DNA from: Phycomyces nitens
Lineage: Eukaryota > Mucoromycota > Mucoromycetes > Mucorales > Phycomycetaceae
Length of the DNA: 64,000 nt
Reading direction: 5' to 3'
NCBI GenBank assembly: GCA_022702545.1
Contig: JAHRBC010000005.1
Coordinates: 2,790,001 to 2,854,000 of the forward strand
Shown here: positions 1-12,551 of the stretch, piece by piece
Numbering within the stretch: the stretch's first letter is position 1
Layout of the letters: each line of letters starts with the position of its first letter
Notes under the pieces: model-generated
What the model saw: only the letters and a program-made list of their open reading frames with translations
What the model was told of the DNA's origin: nothing
Database searches by the model: none
Program-made: the position numbers and the translations under genes

Positions 1-184
1 TTTTTTGATCAGGTTCGTAAAACGTTTCATTCCAAGGCTTTTTTTGTTCAACGAGTACCCATATTATGTGCTTTTATAGTAATTTTTATTTACATAGGAC
101 AAGATTGAGAGTACAAAGCAAACAAAATCTAATACAGAATCATTTGGCCAAGTAGATGGCTGACTATTTAATGGCACAGAAGAA

Positions 185-3173
185 ATGGGTTTGATCTCTT
201 GGTTCTTGTTAATTTCGATTAAAATGATTTCCTTTAACCATCAATATGTATATTATATTACTCTAATTGCACTTGTGATCTACCTGTTTCTTGCAAATTT
301 TGTCTCGGGCAGCTACGTTGGACCTTCAAAGGGCCTGGGATATATCCAATCTCGCTATAGTCCAGCTACATTTCTGCATGACATGAAGCTTTACAGTTAT
401 GGCGGTCAAACTACTAAAACAGCTCCATCCAATATTTTCTCTGCTATATCTCTGTCAACAAAAAATGACTCAAAAGGAGAAATAGTCTACGAGAATGTCC
501 CCCAAGCTAAGCTTGGTCCAATCTCTTCCTTTTCTCAGAGCGTTGTTCTTCCGGATGGCCACACGGTTTTAATGTTTACGGGATTTGATTACAATACTCT
601 TACTGATGATGATATTATACATACATACATTTACAATATGGAATATCCGAATGGCTCCTGGGTTGAAACTTTTGCCGACAACAATCTGCCAGCACCAAGT
701 GTACGCAGAGACTTTACGGCCACCTTGGCACCAAATGGAAAGGTCTATATATACGGTGGAAGAACCTACAGCATGAATCTGATATTCGGTGACTTTTGGT
801 CTTTTGATCCAAATACATGGCAATATACAAATCTTACCCAGTCAGATCCACTTTACCGCTATGGATATACAGCCACAGCCCTTCCGTAAGTATTAAGATA
901 CATTGTCACGAAATGACTAGTAACAATCCAAACCATTGTATAGAAATGGGCAGATTGTGTATATTGATGGAACTTTCCTTAAAGAAAACTCGGAACTTCA
1001 GGTTATTAATATGAATATAGTTTATATTTATGACACGATAACAGATACCTGGACGCAAAAGACTACCGTAGGTCAGCTAGTAGCAACTATGTGGGGCTCA
1101 AGTGCAGTATTGGGTAACTATAAATCACATTTTGAACACTTTGGATCCGTAAATGTACTTCAGGAAATTCTTAACGTATTTGTATGTAGGCCCAGACAAT
1201 AAAACAATCTTTGTGTTTGGCGGTAATGAATTTCTAGATATAATAAGTCAAACATACTGGTTATTAATAATCTGATCCAACACAGGAGGCGATATGAACA
1301 CATTCTACAACAGTATTTTTCTACTGGATACAAATACTTGGATATGGACAACCCCACATATAAGTGGAAACTATCCTACTGCTCGCGCCTATGCTTCCAT
1401 GGGATTTATTGATACAAATATCCTAGCAATTCTCTATGGTAACTAATCCATTAGAGTATGTAGTGTTATTAAACACCATTTGTATTATAGGAGGAGGACT
1501 AAACATTGGATACAGCGATACCAATATCCTTCGTATTGACGATCAAGGCAAGTTTTCATGGTTAAGTGGTCCAGACGACTATTTGAACTTGGATAGCTCT
1601 GAAAATATCCAAAGTGGAATGAGTGGAGGAGAGATTGCAGGAATAATTGTTGGTGTCTTAATTATTACAACAATTCTGGGATCCTGTGCCCGGAAGACAT
1701 TTAATTATGCTAATTACATACCGAATCTAATGCGAAACCTTGTATGGGATCAAAGGTAAGCGTATATCAATCCACACCTTGTATTGATTCTAATATTGTT
1801 TTAGGGGTGGAGAGCCAATATGGACCGAGATATCTCGATTGATAGTAAATCTTATCCTTACATTTTTATTCTTGGCCTATATTGTATTCTCCATTCGACA
1901 AGCCCTTGAAAGTCCAACAACAAGTATTACAATTCGTACAAAGACCTCGTCTGTGAGGGTCCCAGGTATTTACTCTAGAAACCCTTTGTACAATATGTGC
2001 TTTTATTGAATTTTTTATATAGACATAAGATTCTGCATCGAAGGACCTGAAATGCCTGCGTACCCAGCTGAATATGTAATATCAGCATATAGGAACAGAA
2101 TATCCTGCACAACTGACAAGGGAGTCAGGTGTTCTTCGTTTATTACATGGCTCGACATGTCTACTCACTTTCCCAAGTTTGAGAATTCGATTGGATACTC
2201 TGATTGCTACCTGTTCTCTCCCCCAAGTTGGTTTCGCCTAGGAACTTCAAGTGACGGATACAGCAATGGCACCAAACTTCAGTTTGAGTTTAATGGCGAT
2301 ATCCAAAGCACCGTTACCACTCGGATTACCCAATACCCGCCAGGAATAGATCCAAATGTTAAGGTCTATAAGACCAACACCTCCGATGTACCCTCTCTTA
2401 TGTCTGACGAAGCTATCAAAGAATGGAGTATGCGCGACTTACAGGGAATCAATGACCCAAACACATTCACAGTCTATACAAACGAGGCCTTGAGTATACA
2501 GTATCAGATCAAAGACCATCAGTACCTCGAAGATACTGGGTGGAACCGAATCGGTTTCTTGTCTCGTTACAACCATACGCCAGAACTTAGCTATTCGTCT
2601 ACTAGAAGCAATTCTAGTATTATGAATGAAAGGTTCTCGTCTCCCTCTTACATCTTTGGCTCCGTCACCATATATCCAATTGATTATTTCGATATCATTG
2701 AACAAGACCAAAAGATTCATACGATTATCAATTCTCTTGGTTCAGTCGGTGGTATCATCAGCATTATCATTGCCATTCAAGTATTACTGTTTGGTTTCCG
2801 CCCTAGATCTCCATGGGGTATTATTCAACGCTGGGCCTATGGTTCCATGAGAAAGTCTTTGGTGGGGAATCTTCAAAGGAAATTCGGTGAACATAATACG
2901 CGTACTCCCTTTATCAACCCTGTCTATAGCCAATCTGAGGACATCGGCAAGAAATATGATGACCAGATTAATGAAACAGAAGACTTTTTACTTGAGAGGT
3001 CCTCAGAGAAAGAGCTAAAGTATTTGCGAAGCCGTATGTCTCGTATGGAAAGACGCGTACAGCTGACAGAAAGTCTATTGGAGGCTTATTATATTGATGT
3101 TGGGATCTTTAGGGAGCTCGATCGAAATAATTCCTATCCCAACAAAGATCTTTCTGGTACTATACCTGAATAA
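185..3173 (+). CDS. kelch-repeat (galactose-oxidase-like) multi-membrane protein, 7 exons
   Basis: Seven exons join in frame into about 877 residues: 185-885, 944-1113, 1190-1222, 1286-1438, 1491-1755, 1805-1965 and 2023-3173. All six introns are GT-AG and 46-75 bp long. Residues 1-42 are hydrophobic and look like a signal or anchor. Kelch-type motifs follow (IYGGRTYS, VFGGG, and paired TW in DTITDTWTQ and DTNTWIWTT), predicting a beta-propeller. A Gly-rich linker leads into a membrane segment (GIIVGVLIITTILGSC), and a second one follows in exon 6 (LILTFLFLAYIVFSI). Exon 7 adds a roughly 200-residue Cys-containing region, a third hydrophobic segment (GGIISIIIAIQVLLFGF) and a basic, coiled-coil-like tail. 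A gene model ending at the first stop would split this into a kelch protein and an orphan. The architecture is seen directly; a surface-sensor role is only inference, and no ligand can be proposed. Confidence 0.82.
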
Positions 3174-4811
3174 AGTGATTTGAGTTATAGCAGCACAATA
3201 TAAAAGAGACTAATATAAAGACAGTGTTTGAAAATAAATGTGTACTTGAGAAATCTCCATGGGAATAAACAAAGGCGATTAATTTGGTTTGAAAATTATC
3301 CTATATATACAAAGCTCTTTTTTTATTTGATACTTTGAAAGATTCAAAGTACAATAGAATTGCGTCTTTGAAATTTTATATAAACTATAATAAACATGCT
3401 ATTATAGGTGTGGTATACACACCACGGATGAGTGAAATACAGACTCCACAACCGATATCTGGTTACTCCTTGCTAATAGACATGGCAGGTTAACATCCCA
3501 GGGGCAGTTACAAACCATGTACACGTACACTTCACACTTCAACAGTGCTAACCGACCGTTACACAGTAGATGTTACATTAAAAGGGAATTAGAATAATAA
3601 GTATCAGTATATATTTGTAAGGCTTGATATATCCCTTGAGCTTTATAGATATATTTCCTTAATCCTACCACACACATTAATATATAAAATCATAACTTCG
3701 GGCATGTTTTCTTGTATAAATTTACTAGACAGTATAACTATATATTCAACTCCATGTGTGTCTTGCCTTTTCATCAGGGTATTTCATCTATCAGCCACAT
3801 AAAATTAATGATATTGAACCGAAACACATTTATATTAAATAATTATTTGAACACATTATATACAGCATGGAATTCACCCCAAGATAAAATTTTAATAATA
3901 TATTTGTTTTTTTTTTGTACTGAATATCCAATAAGCAATATAACAAGTAGCAAAGGTTCTGTAATATATTTAACACTTTCCTGCTATTAATCGACTGTTT
4001 TGGTGCTGTTGTTGGGAATAGTGCTCATATTAAAAGCACATTAAAATAAAATCATATAGCTTTTCAAACAATCTAATAATGCCGTATCAGACCTGGTAAA
4101 GCATAGAATGACTGTTCGATGCCAAACACACATATATATAAATGAAATATTAAGAAAATCAAGCTAGTTTAGTTATAGCAAGTAAACCAGGGTTGTCTAT
4201 ATATAAAGATTATATCGTACAATTGAGTATTTAATGAAATGTAATCATCTTTAACCTTTTATACAATATAAATATTTATAATTTTCAATTTATTATTGAG
4301 TAAAATATAAGATACTAGACACTGACTATCATACATTAAGAATCAAAGCTAATGTTGTAAAAATAGGCATATATGAATATGCATGCCTTAAACTAATACA
4401 GAAATGGCAAACATTTGCCTAACAGAAAACAGTCCAAAATTTATAATAATAGTATGTAGACTTTGATAGTATTTTTTTCTTTATTCAAAATATAGATAAA
4501 TTATAGCATTCACATATTCATTTTAACCACCCTTGGTTTAAATTATGTAAAGCTTTAGTTTTCTAGTGACATGACTAGATTTGGAGTCTTTAAAAGATGT
4601 CAATCATAATTATAGCAAGGATAACGGTTAAATTGTTTTTGACAAGTTTGATCTTCATAGTGATTTTTACTTGCTCTTAGAAAGCCTGGGTCTTTTTCTT
4701 AAATTCAAATAGTAATCCTCGTATGAAATCGGTTCTTCGCTTTCACATCTATTTTGTTTTAGCCATCAGACAAAGGTATACTGTTTTATACAATCTGACT
4801 GTTAGCTTCAC
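3174..4811. other. AT-rich intergenic stretch, no supported gene
   Basis: About 1.6 kb between the kelch gene and the next gene, which is on the opposite strand. It consists of A/T runs and short chance ORFs without homology, kelch motifs or splice continuity. I see no tRNA cloverleaf. The two flanking genes are convergent, so both 3' ends lie here. Confidence 0.5.
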
Positions 4812-6195
4812 TTACTTTATAATATGTTTGTTGTCGGGATCCTTGATAGAAATATCAGAATTAGACTTTGTATCTTCAGGTGCTGAATGAAAATCAGAGT
4901 CAGAACTGTGCAGATATTCTTCTGGCTGCTGGCTCCCATTGTTGTCTAAATCCCAGTCATAACAATCCTCATAAACAGAGCTGGAAGAGCTGTCTGGACT
5001 CTCGGATCTCTCGGATCTCTCAGACCTCTCTGGTCTCTCAGACCTCTCAGATCTCTCAGATCTCTCAGGTCTCTCTGGTCTCTCTGGTCTCTCGGATTTC
5101 TCGGATTTCTGGGATTTCTGGGATCTCTTGAATCTCCTGGATCTCTTGATCTAAAGGTTACATGTAAGAATATACCCCACGTCTCTTTACAGATGAAAAC
5201 CAAATACTGACCTTTTTGTAATTTCTCTGTGCCTTTGTTCGAGCAATTGTCCATCTACACCTCAAGAAGAACTGTGCACACCAATAATCCTCACATTGAT
5301 TTATACCAATATTTAACGAATCGGCATACATCTCCAGCTCATTGCAAGCTTTGATACGTAATTCAAGTGGTATGTCTTTCCATTGGCCAAGAGAGTATTC
5401 TGGGAATCCACTGTCGATCTCCAAACCTTCAACGAGCCTTTGAGCATAATTGCTCAAGTAATCATAATTTGAATTGTTCGAAAGCTGATCATCGGGCCAT
5501 TTCATATTCATAAATATCTTTACTTTTCCTGGATTTAACTTGGACAAGTATGGGCCACACTCCTCAGGCATTCTGATACATCGAGTGTCAGAAGAGTATG
5601 TCATTTTCAGTGTCTTGAACCCCTTCATATCATGTTCTTCTTGCTTTATATTCATGTTTCCTGGTTCATTTGGTGACTGTGACTTTAGTGTTCGTGGAAC
5701 ATCCCCTGACTGCCGGGTACGTTTTGCTTGCTTTGGTTGTGTTGGATGTGTCTGTACTGCTTTTAATGTCTTTGGTGGGCTTATATGCTGTGGTGGTTCC
5801 CGTAATTTTCGTTTATAACGTGTATCTCTTACTGTACTTGGCGCTTGTGGACTTTTTTCAGGGGTTTTTGACTGTAATGAAACCGTTTTCGGCTGTTCGC
5901 TAGGTACCTTGATTATATGTTTTCTTTGTATGTTTTGGATTTCTGGGGTCGCTGAGGAATCTGGAGTTGGTGAGACATTTTGAATGCCTGGAATCTCTGG
6001 AGATGCTTGTGATGATAAAGTCGATTCTTCTTGTGGTAATTGATTTGACATGTAATGCTGTATTGGCTCCAATCCAAGAGAAAGACTGATGCTTTCTAAC
6101 AGGCTGAATATCTGTTCTTGCTTTCTTTCCAGCATATCTATCTGTGCCTGTATATCGTCAATGTCTTTTGATAACGTCATGACGCGTAAAGACAA
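4812..6195 (-). CDS. unrecognised coiled-coil protein with Arg/Glu/Ser repeat tail
   Basis: Two exons, 6195-5212 and 5150-4812, joined by a 61-bp GT-AG intron in phase 0, give about 440 residues. The N terminus is a predicted coiled coil (residues about 5-40, rich in Asp, Gln and Glu). Then comes a long Ser/Thr/Pro/Lys-rich linker (about 50-190). A more conserved-looking globular block rich in Trp, Tyr and Cys follows (about 200-325; note YGLQWKDIP-like and CEDYWCAQFFLRCRW). Exon 2 opens with a basic run, then a degenerate tandem repeat of SEK/PER/SER triplets, and ends in an acidic Ser-rich tail. No family is recognised. A nuclear, possibly chromatin- or RNA-linked role would be a guess from composition only. 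Reading through the intron instead would end the protein about 16 codons later and lose the repeat tail. Confidence 0.6.
4995..5150 (-). repeat. coding tandem repeat encoding (S/P)ER triplets
   Basis: On the minus strand the unit GAGAGATCT/GAGAGACCA recurs about a dozen times as 9-bp units, with an AAATCCCAG variant at the 5' end. It lies in exon 2 of the preceding gene and stays in frame, giving alternating acidic and basic residues. This kind of array is prone to length change. Confidence 0.8.
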
Positions 6196-7412
6196 ACGGT
6201 CAAGTAATAAGGAAAAACTATAAAAGTGATAATAGAGACATTTGGGGATTCAGGTTTTTCTCATTTCTTATTTTAGAAATACAAATACTCCAAAACAATG
6301 AGCTTTAACCTGGCTTTCTAGTTATATTTTATATCCAATAACATGTGATCGTTAAATAAATATTATATGCGGTTCTGTAAATTTGCAGATAAAGTACAGT
6401 TGATTGGGTTATTTTAAAAGCAGAATAGCGCAAGCACTCTCGCTATCAGCGAAAATTCACTTTTATGGTATCTGAGTTTAATCCCCAAAATGTCTCTAAT
6501 ACAAAGAGTGTCAAAGTGTTTTATAGAAATTATAGCATAGTAGCTGTACAAAAAAAAAACAAAGGGTTGGCCAACTCACTCTACCATGTAAATAATTATG
6601 ACTTTAGACAGACTGTGTGTAATAGTTATCTTGGAGAATAGATTCTGCTCTTTACTGAATATAATACATAGTGTTACATCAGAGGAAAACAAAGCACGGA
6701 CACGAGTATGGTGAGACTTTATCAAGAGAGAAAGAATTTGTGAATAAGATGAAGTCTATTGCTATTCGTATTGTGCGTTTATATAGACATTGAGATGAGT
6801 GCTAGTGATGATATGATGATATTATGATACCATTTAATGTATGTTCTCTCTACCAACTATCAGATATGACTTGGCATTTTACTTTGTACTATTAACCAGT
6901 TTGCCTTTACGTATGAATAATGTATTTGGAAAGGTACACTCTTTAGTGCACTTCTAGGGGGTCAGTTATTCAATATGTTTCAATCTATGATTCTGTTGGA
7001 TACAGCACATAGGAAGAATATAGTATAATTGGTGTAACTTGTGATTGTAAAAAGAAAATGTAATATAAATGGGACAGTTGACAAAGTGAAGACGAAAGAT
7101 ATGGTATAAATTCTCTGAGCCGTGCTTCTATTCTGGAATATAAATATAACAAACTTCTCTATTAACTTGTCCTTTGTACCTTTTCATGCTAGACCAGTTA
7201 TGTTTTTACTATTGATGTGGTGATTGGGGAGGGAAATTGTGACAATTCTAGCTTTTACAGAAACTGTCAAAGAGGTAGAAACTTTGAGTACCAGCAGTGG
7301 GTAGCTACCAAATATTTCGTCTTCACGTATTCAACTTTTTTCTTGTATGGCATACTTGACACAATTGATGTTGAATCTGCTACGACCACATATACACTGA
7401 CCTAAATTAATT
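6196..7412. other. intergenic, no supported gene
   Basis: About 1.2 kb upstream of the minus-strand coiled-coil gene and next to a Tc1 element. Only short chance ORFs are present, none with recognisable motifs. Confidence 0.45.
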
Positions 7413-8690
7413 CAGTAGCTTTTTTTAGAATTCCTGGACTTTTCAATGAAAATATACAACTTTACATCTTTTTATCAGAATAAATTATAGACGCAGAATA
7501 TATTAATATAAAAAATACAATTTATTTCAAAGTTTAATAGTAAGTATGAGATCCACGACTTTTTTTTAAAAAAAAAACTTGAATCCGATTTGGCATGGAC
7601 ATGCAATGGTATTCTACAATCTTTTTTCTTGGGTATTATTTTCCATTCTTCTTGCAGTGTACGAGCCAGAGAGTGTTTATTCGTGGGCTTCACCTTTCTG
7701 GCTCTCAGTTTATGTTCCAAGTAGGACCATATGTTCTCTATTAGTCTCAGATCATGGCTGTTTGCTGGCCATGTCATAGCAGGAAGATTCACCCTTTTTT
7801 TGCACTCTTCAGCCAACAAACTCTTATGACAGGCTGAATCATCTTCTTGGAAAATGAGTTCTCCGTGTTTCCTTTGCCTAATACTTTGGAACCAGGACAT
7901 GGAATCATGTTTTAAGAGTATTGTGTACTTGTGCTGATTTAGCGTGCCATCAACAATCATACGCTTTCCCACACCTCCAGTCCAGATACACCCCCATACC
8001 ATCACTGAACCCTCTCCACCTTGGACTCTTGGCACAACATATTCTCTTATGAACTTTTGTTGTTTTGCGCGCCACACACGAACATTTCCAGCCCTTGTGA
8101 ATACCATGAATCTGGACTCATCACTCCAGATCACTCAATTCCATTGCTGATTGCGACGACGAGTCTCATTTGCAAACCTCAGGCGGTTCTTGATATGCCT
8201 TTTTAGTAGTAAAGGTCTACTGGCAGCTACGCAGAATCAGACCCCAAGATTTTTTCAGGTAATTTCGAACTGCATCTCTCTTGATTTCAACACCTGATGA
8301 TGTTTGAATCTCATCCATAATGGTTTCTAATGTTGCGGTTGGATCCTTGCGCATGATATTACCGAGAGATATTGGATCACAGTCTTTTAATAGGTAGGGT
8401 CTTCCTTGACGTTTTTTAACAAAGGCAGTGCCAGTCTTTTTTTTACTCTCTACATTGTTGCCTTTACTGTAGGATAGGGTATATCATATCGGTGTCCAAT
8501 CTCAGCCATATATGTGCCAAAGCCAAAGGCACCAACAATTTTGCCTTTCATATAATCAGAAAGTTCAGTCCTCTTCTGGGAGGTACTCTTAATAGTTTTA
8601 AAAGACGCGAGAAGAAAGAGAAAGAAAGAAAAAAGTTTGTAATCAAAATTCTCTAATTAGGAATGGATACTCAAATAATCCAGGCCACTG
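7413..8690 (-). mobile_element. decayed Tc1/mariner element with partial terminal repeats
   Basis: The transposase lies on the minus strand. One end reads, on the minus strand, CAGTGGCCTGG starting at 8690 and is followed outward by TA (8691-8692), as expected for TA-targeting Tc1 elements. The other end starts CAGTAGC at 7413 and contains CCTGGAC at 7434, a degraded match. The length is about 1.28 kb, normal for Tc1. The terminal repeats are imperfect and the TA at the left end is lost, so the copy is old. The end assignment rests on short matches and is less certain than the transposase call. Confidence 0.7.
7475..8600 (-). pseudogene. Tc1-family DDE transposase, frameshifted
   Basis: The DDE half is open from 8134. 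It shows the first Asp in WSDESRF, the conserved VMVWGCIW block, the second Asp in the FQEDDSACHKS block and the Glu in LIENIWSYLE, a DD34E-type spacing. Usual residues have drifted (NSHDL where SPDLNP is normal). The C terminus runs out of frame near 7640: the family ending resembling MSMPNRI is readable only in another frame. The helix-turn-helix half (about 8600-8200) is present but broken into several frames. The element is therefore inactive. Confidence 0.85.
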
Positions 8691-8893
8691 TAGATAAAAA
8701 AAAACCTTTGGATTTCATATGGTATTATTAGGAATTACAACAAAAGTTATTACAACACCAAAAACATGCTTTCTTATAAAACAATACTCCAATATTTGAT
8801 AATTATAAGAGCCATAAAGACATTAGATATATTAAAGACTTTGATTTTTTTTATTAAAAAAAAAGTCAAATGAAATGAATTTTTGCAAGAGCT

Positions 8894-10042
8894 TTATTCA
8901 TATGCACAAACAACTTCCATCTCATTTGGATCTGAATAATACTCTTCCCCTAGAATTGAATCATCTTTGACGGTAATCATCCTGTTATCATTGTCGTATT
9001 GCACATATATTTTAGAATCATCGTATCTTGTAGTATTTGATACAGGAACAAGACGACACCAATCAAATTCCTGGGTAAAAGAAGTAAGTAATTGCTTTTT
9101 TTATAAAAGAGATATTTGCAGCTTACCAATGCATGTTTCCAGGTTGTGCTCACATCATCATGACTAAAGTTAACAGTTGAAAATCCAAGTTTCTCATCTA
9201 TAACAAGTGTTCCAGGGATAGTGACAACTATCCAACCACGATTGAGTATTGAAGGGTCGCCATAGAATCCGTCTGTCATGTTGTATGTGCCCTCTGATAT
9301 TGTATGAATGTCATTGATTTCCTAAATATAAAAGCGTAAGATTCCTAGAGCCACAAAAGAGAATCTACAGGATCATGCTTACCTCCAAGGTTGCTCTAAA
9401 GTTAAAGTTGAGATACCAGCCGGTGCCATTATGAACACGCATTCGCCACTGAACTCTGTATGATCCAGGTGGGACGGCGTCTAATCTTCCAAGCATCTAA
9501 TGAAAGTATTGTTAATGACCCTGTTTTTTTTTAACCCGAATTTTAAAGATTACCAGGAACCAGCATACTGCGTTTAGCTTGGCAATATGGCCATAGCTGC
9601 TTTCGTCTGTTGGAACAGTTTCCCAATATTCTGAATTCATGTATGATATAGTCATATCATCTACAGCAGATATTCTGAGGATGGCTATATATAGTGGTTG
9701 TATAATAAGTATTATACTAATCTTTACAAAAAAAAAGATCCATTAGCTTCATACCTCTTTCAAGATACGTGTCCTTCCATGAGAAATCAGGGGTGTCTTC
9801 ACGCGGAATATCCTGTTTGCGAACAAACCGAGTCTCATACATGGCTTTCCAGACTTCTTGCTCCAGACTGAACTGTCTAAAATTATGACAGGTCTATCCA
9901 ATGTTAGACATTGATAAATCACTGCAGAAATTACCATTCCAAAGTTTGCCATATCATGCTCGCTAAAACTGGAAACAATCAGGAGAAGGATTTCAAAAGG
10001 AAGACTGAATATTCTTGGTGGCTTGGAAGTGTTTATGAGCAT
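8894..10042 (-). CDS. F-box protein with C-terminal PP2-like (lectin-type) domain
   Basis: Multi-exon gene. The N terminus holds an F-box-like segment (SLPFEILLLIVSSFSEHDMA), followed after one intron by QEVWKAMYETRF and SWKDTYLER, the tryptophan-rich tail that usually follows an F-box. Later exons (about 9680-9558, 9495-9382, 9321-9127 and 9070-8894) join into a domain containing YWETVP, AVCWFLMLGRLD, GSYRVQWRMRVHNGTGWYL and RGWIVV. Its order and aromatic residues resemble the phloem protein 2 domain of F-box/PP2 proteins. F-box proteins act as substrate adaptors of SCF ubiquitin ligases; a glycan-recognising adaptor is inference. The start chosen is the Met at 10042; an in-frame Met at 10177 also exists. 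The splice between the F-box exon and the next one fits best with an acceptor just before TTCAGTCTGG. Confidence 0.62.
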
Positions 10043-11562
10043 AGTGAATGTGGAAAGAGAAATGTCTTGATAAATCAAAGGCTGATAGAATATATGGGTA
10101 CGGATATAAATTCCTTTTGAGTTTGCAAAACGGTTTAGGAAATATAGCCTGCTGGAGTTTGGAAAAATAGTATACAAGGCTCGTACAACATATCAAAACG
10201 GCATATCATAAAAAAGGAAGAATCTTGTCAAATGAATTGGTACTTTGGGGCTGCACTTTAACTGTATTCAAATGATACCACTTGAAAAGTGGAAAGTACA
10301 TTTTGGTTTATATAAATGAAAGACTTTTTTTATGATAAAATGACTAGATGTGGTAGAAGGAGATGTCTATTATTCTTTCAAAAGAGCTGTTTTGAAGCCT
10401 CTTTTTTTAGCATAGCTCATTAATGAGATGACTTATAGGTATATAATTCCCTGGATCATACCGTGAAACCTTGCAGCCGATTCACCCTATGATTTTTTTT
10501 GGCGCAGTATTCTAGGTCACATAAACTACCATCTTACAAGTAAACCTATTTTTGAATCCTCCACTATTTAGTTTTCTTGGTGATATTGTCTTGTAATAGA
10601 TCAGGAATCCTTTTATTTTATTTAAGCCGTTTACATAAAAGATCATCTCGGTATCCGTATTTACAGGCTCTTGGGACTTATCAACTTTTCACCATGGCCA
10701 ATGTTTTAACAAGAATGCTGATATTAATGTACATATTGGACACTTTATACTGGAGCGATATTTGGATAATTTTTGTGTATAGAATTAAAAAGGAAAAGAT
10801 GGATAGTTTCTAACAAAAGTATAAATTCAGTTTGAGAAACACTTTAAAAAGGAGAAGATATTCATGTCAATTTACTAAAGCCTCCATGCTTTCCTACTTG
10901 CTCAACCAGACAGCAATCTTGATTTTCTCGACAGTTTATTCGCCCTTTTGGCCCTTTTCTAACCATAGTGTTTATTAGATTTAGTCTGGATTTTTATACA
11001 GGTATTTGGCTTACCTTAATTGAAAAGACCAGGCTTTCACTGCATCTTTATGACAAAACGTTGGAACTCTAAATGATTATGTGAAATTCTCTATTCAACC
11101 TACCTTTTTGGTAAAAAAAAAAATACTCCAATCGTTGCTGGTGCGACATTCAGCATGATTGTCTGGCTAGCATAATGTCCCTCTGGCAACTGTCATCTCT
11201 CTCACAGCTTACATATCTAATTATTTATTTATTGACACAACAAGATCAATCCCGTAATAAAATTGGAGGGAAATCTCTATGGGTATAAAGATGAAGCCAC
11301 CATCCAAATTTATTAAAGTCCTCATATTTTTCCATGACAGGATCTATACAGTTGTTGGGCCACATCCCAAAATAACAGGTCTATAAAATATAATAAGAGT
11401 TGATCATTATACACACTTTGTAGAAACAACTATATTACATGCACTTGCAATTTCTTCTAGAGAATGAAGAAACTTGATTGCAAAAACAATCTCTATCGAG
11501 CCTTGAGATCTAAACTCGACAATACAATTGAGATTGAGTGAGAGATGTACATCATTAGACTT
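10043..11562. other. intergenic, no supported gene
   Basis: About 1.5 kb. A 78-codon ORF at 10577-10813 and several smaller ones show no recognisable motif and no plausible splicing partners. A poly-A/T tract lies near 11117. I see no RNA gene. Confidence 0.4.
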
Positions 11563-12272
11563 TTACTTTTGATAAACCTGTGATATAGTTTCTGGTGACC
11601 TTGAATCCTCGTCGTACGCTCTAAAAAATAATAAATATAAGGTTTTAAACAGCATATCTATGCCCACTCTTATGGCCCATTCCACTACTTGTATAAAGCT
11701 CCACATTTGAGGTGAAAGTTTACGAGCTCATCTAATGCTTTCATTGCCTGATCTTCTGCCTTTGAGGTGGCTGCAATCCCAACTTTATCCTAGAGTAAGC
11801 ATGACCCGCCAAATAGTGATATACACAAACACTTGCCTTTGCATAAAATAGATATACTTTCTTTTTCACGCTTTAAACTTGAACTAGTAGGCAGTACAAA
11901 TTAGCAGGGTACTATAAAAGACAGACATTACCGTTACCTCTCGTAAATCGCTACATATTTGAACCAAAGTTTGACTATCATAAATGATGTATCTTTAGAC
12001 TTTGTTAATATGGGCACATGGAAATACTTGCGTGCTGTGCAGATAGATAGCAGTGCATTTGATTGCTCTTTAACTGCCTTTTCTAATCTCTCTCTATCAG
12101 AGGGTTTGCTAGGTACGCTCAAACGAGTGTTCGAGAACGGTTTCTTATGTTTGTCCTCAATGTTTTGTTCAAAGGACCGTACTATGGTCTCAATTTCCCC
12201 CAAGTGAAGTTCGATGCGGTAGGCTATAATATCTTTTGCATTCTCAACAATCATCTTTTCTTTTTCTTCCAT
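11563..12272 (-). CDS. small unrecognised protein, three probable exons
   Basis: Exon 1 opens at 12272 and encodes a Glu/Lys-rich helical N terminus (KEKMIVENAKDIIAYRIEL) and a middle region containing SICTARKYFHVP. A phase-0 donor after WFKY fits an exon near 11790-11700 (DKVGIAATSKAEDQAMK). A further intron leads to a last exon ending SPETISQVYQK at 11563. Total about 150 residues, predicted mostly helical, with no signal or membrane segment. No family recognised. The junction between exons 1 and 2 is tentative: the alternative donor at TACGAGAG breaks the frame. Confidence 0.45.
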
Positions 12273-12551
12273 AATAATAATAATAATAGAAAGTCGATAG
12301 GAAAAAGAAGGAGGTCATGATGATTAATAATGCCAGTTATTTAAGCTTATTATCGAATCTAACAATATTGCCAATTTATCTTTACCGGTCCTTTATTTTT
12401 CTAGAATATTTTTGAGGGATAAAAGATTCATGTACGCATATTTATTGATTTCTTTGTGTAAATGATCATCAGTATGTACTTTAGAATTACTTTATATTTT
12501 ATTCTATTTACACATGCAAATTAATATAGAGATACTTTTATGCGATGAATC

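Noticed and set aside
3420..3590. Less AT-rich patch that might be a noncoding RNA
   Set aside because: No cloverleaf, no paired arms and no promoter boxes could be made out by eye.
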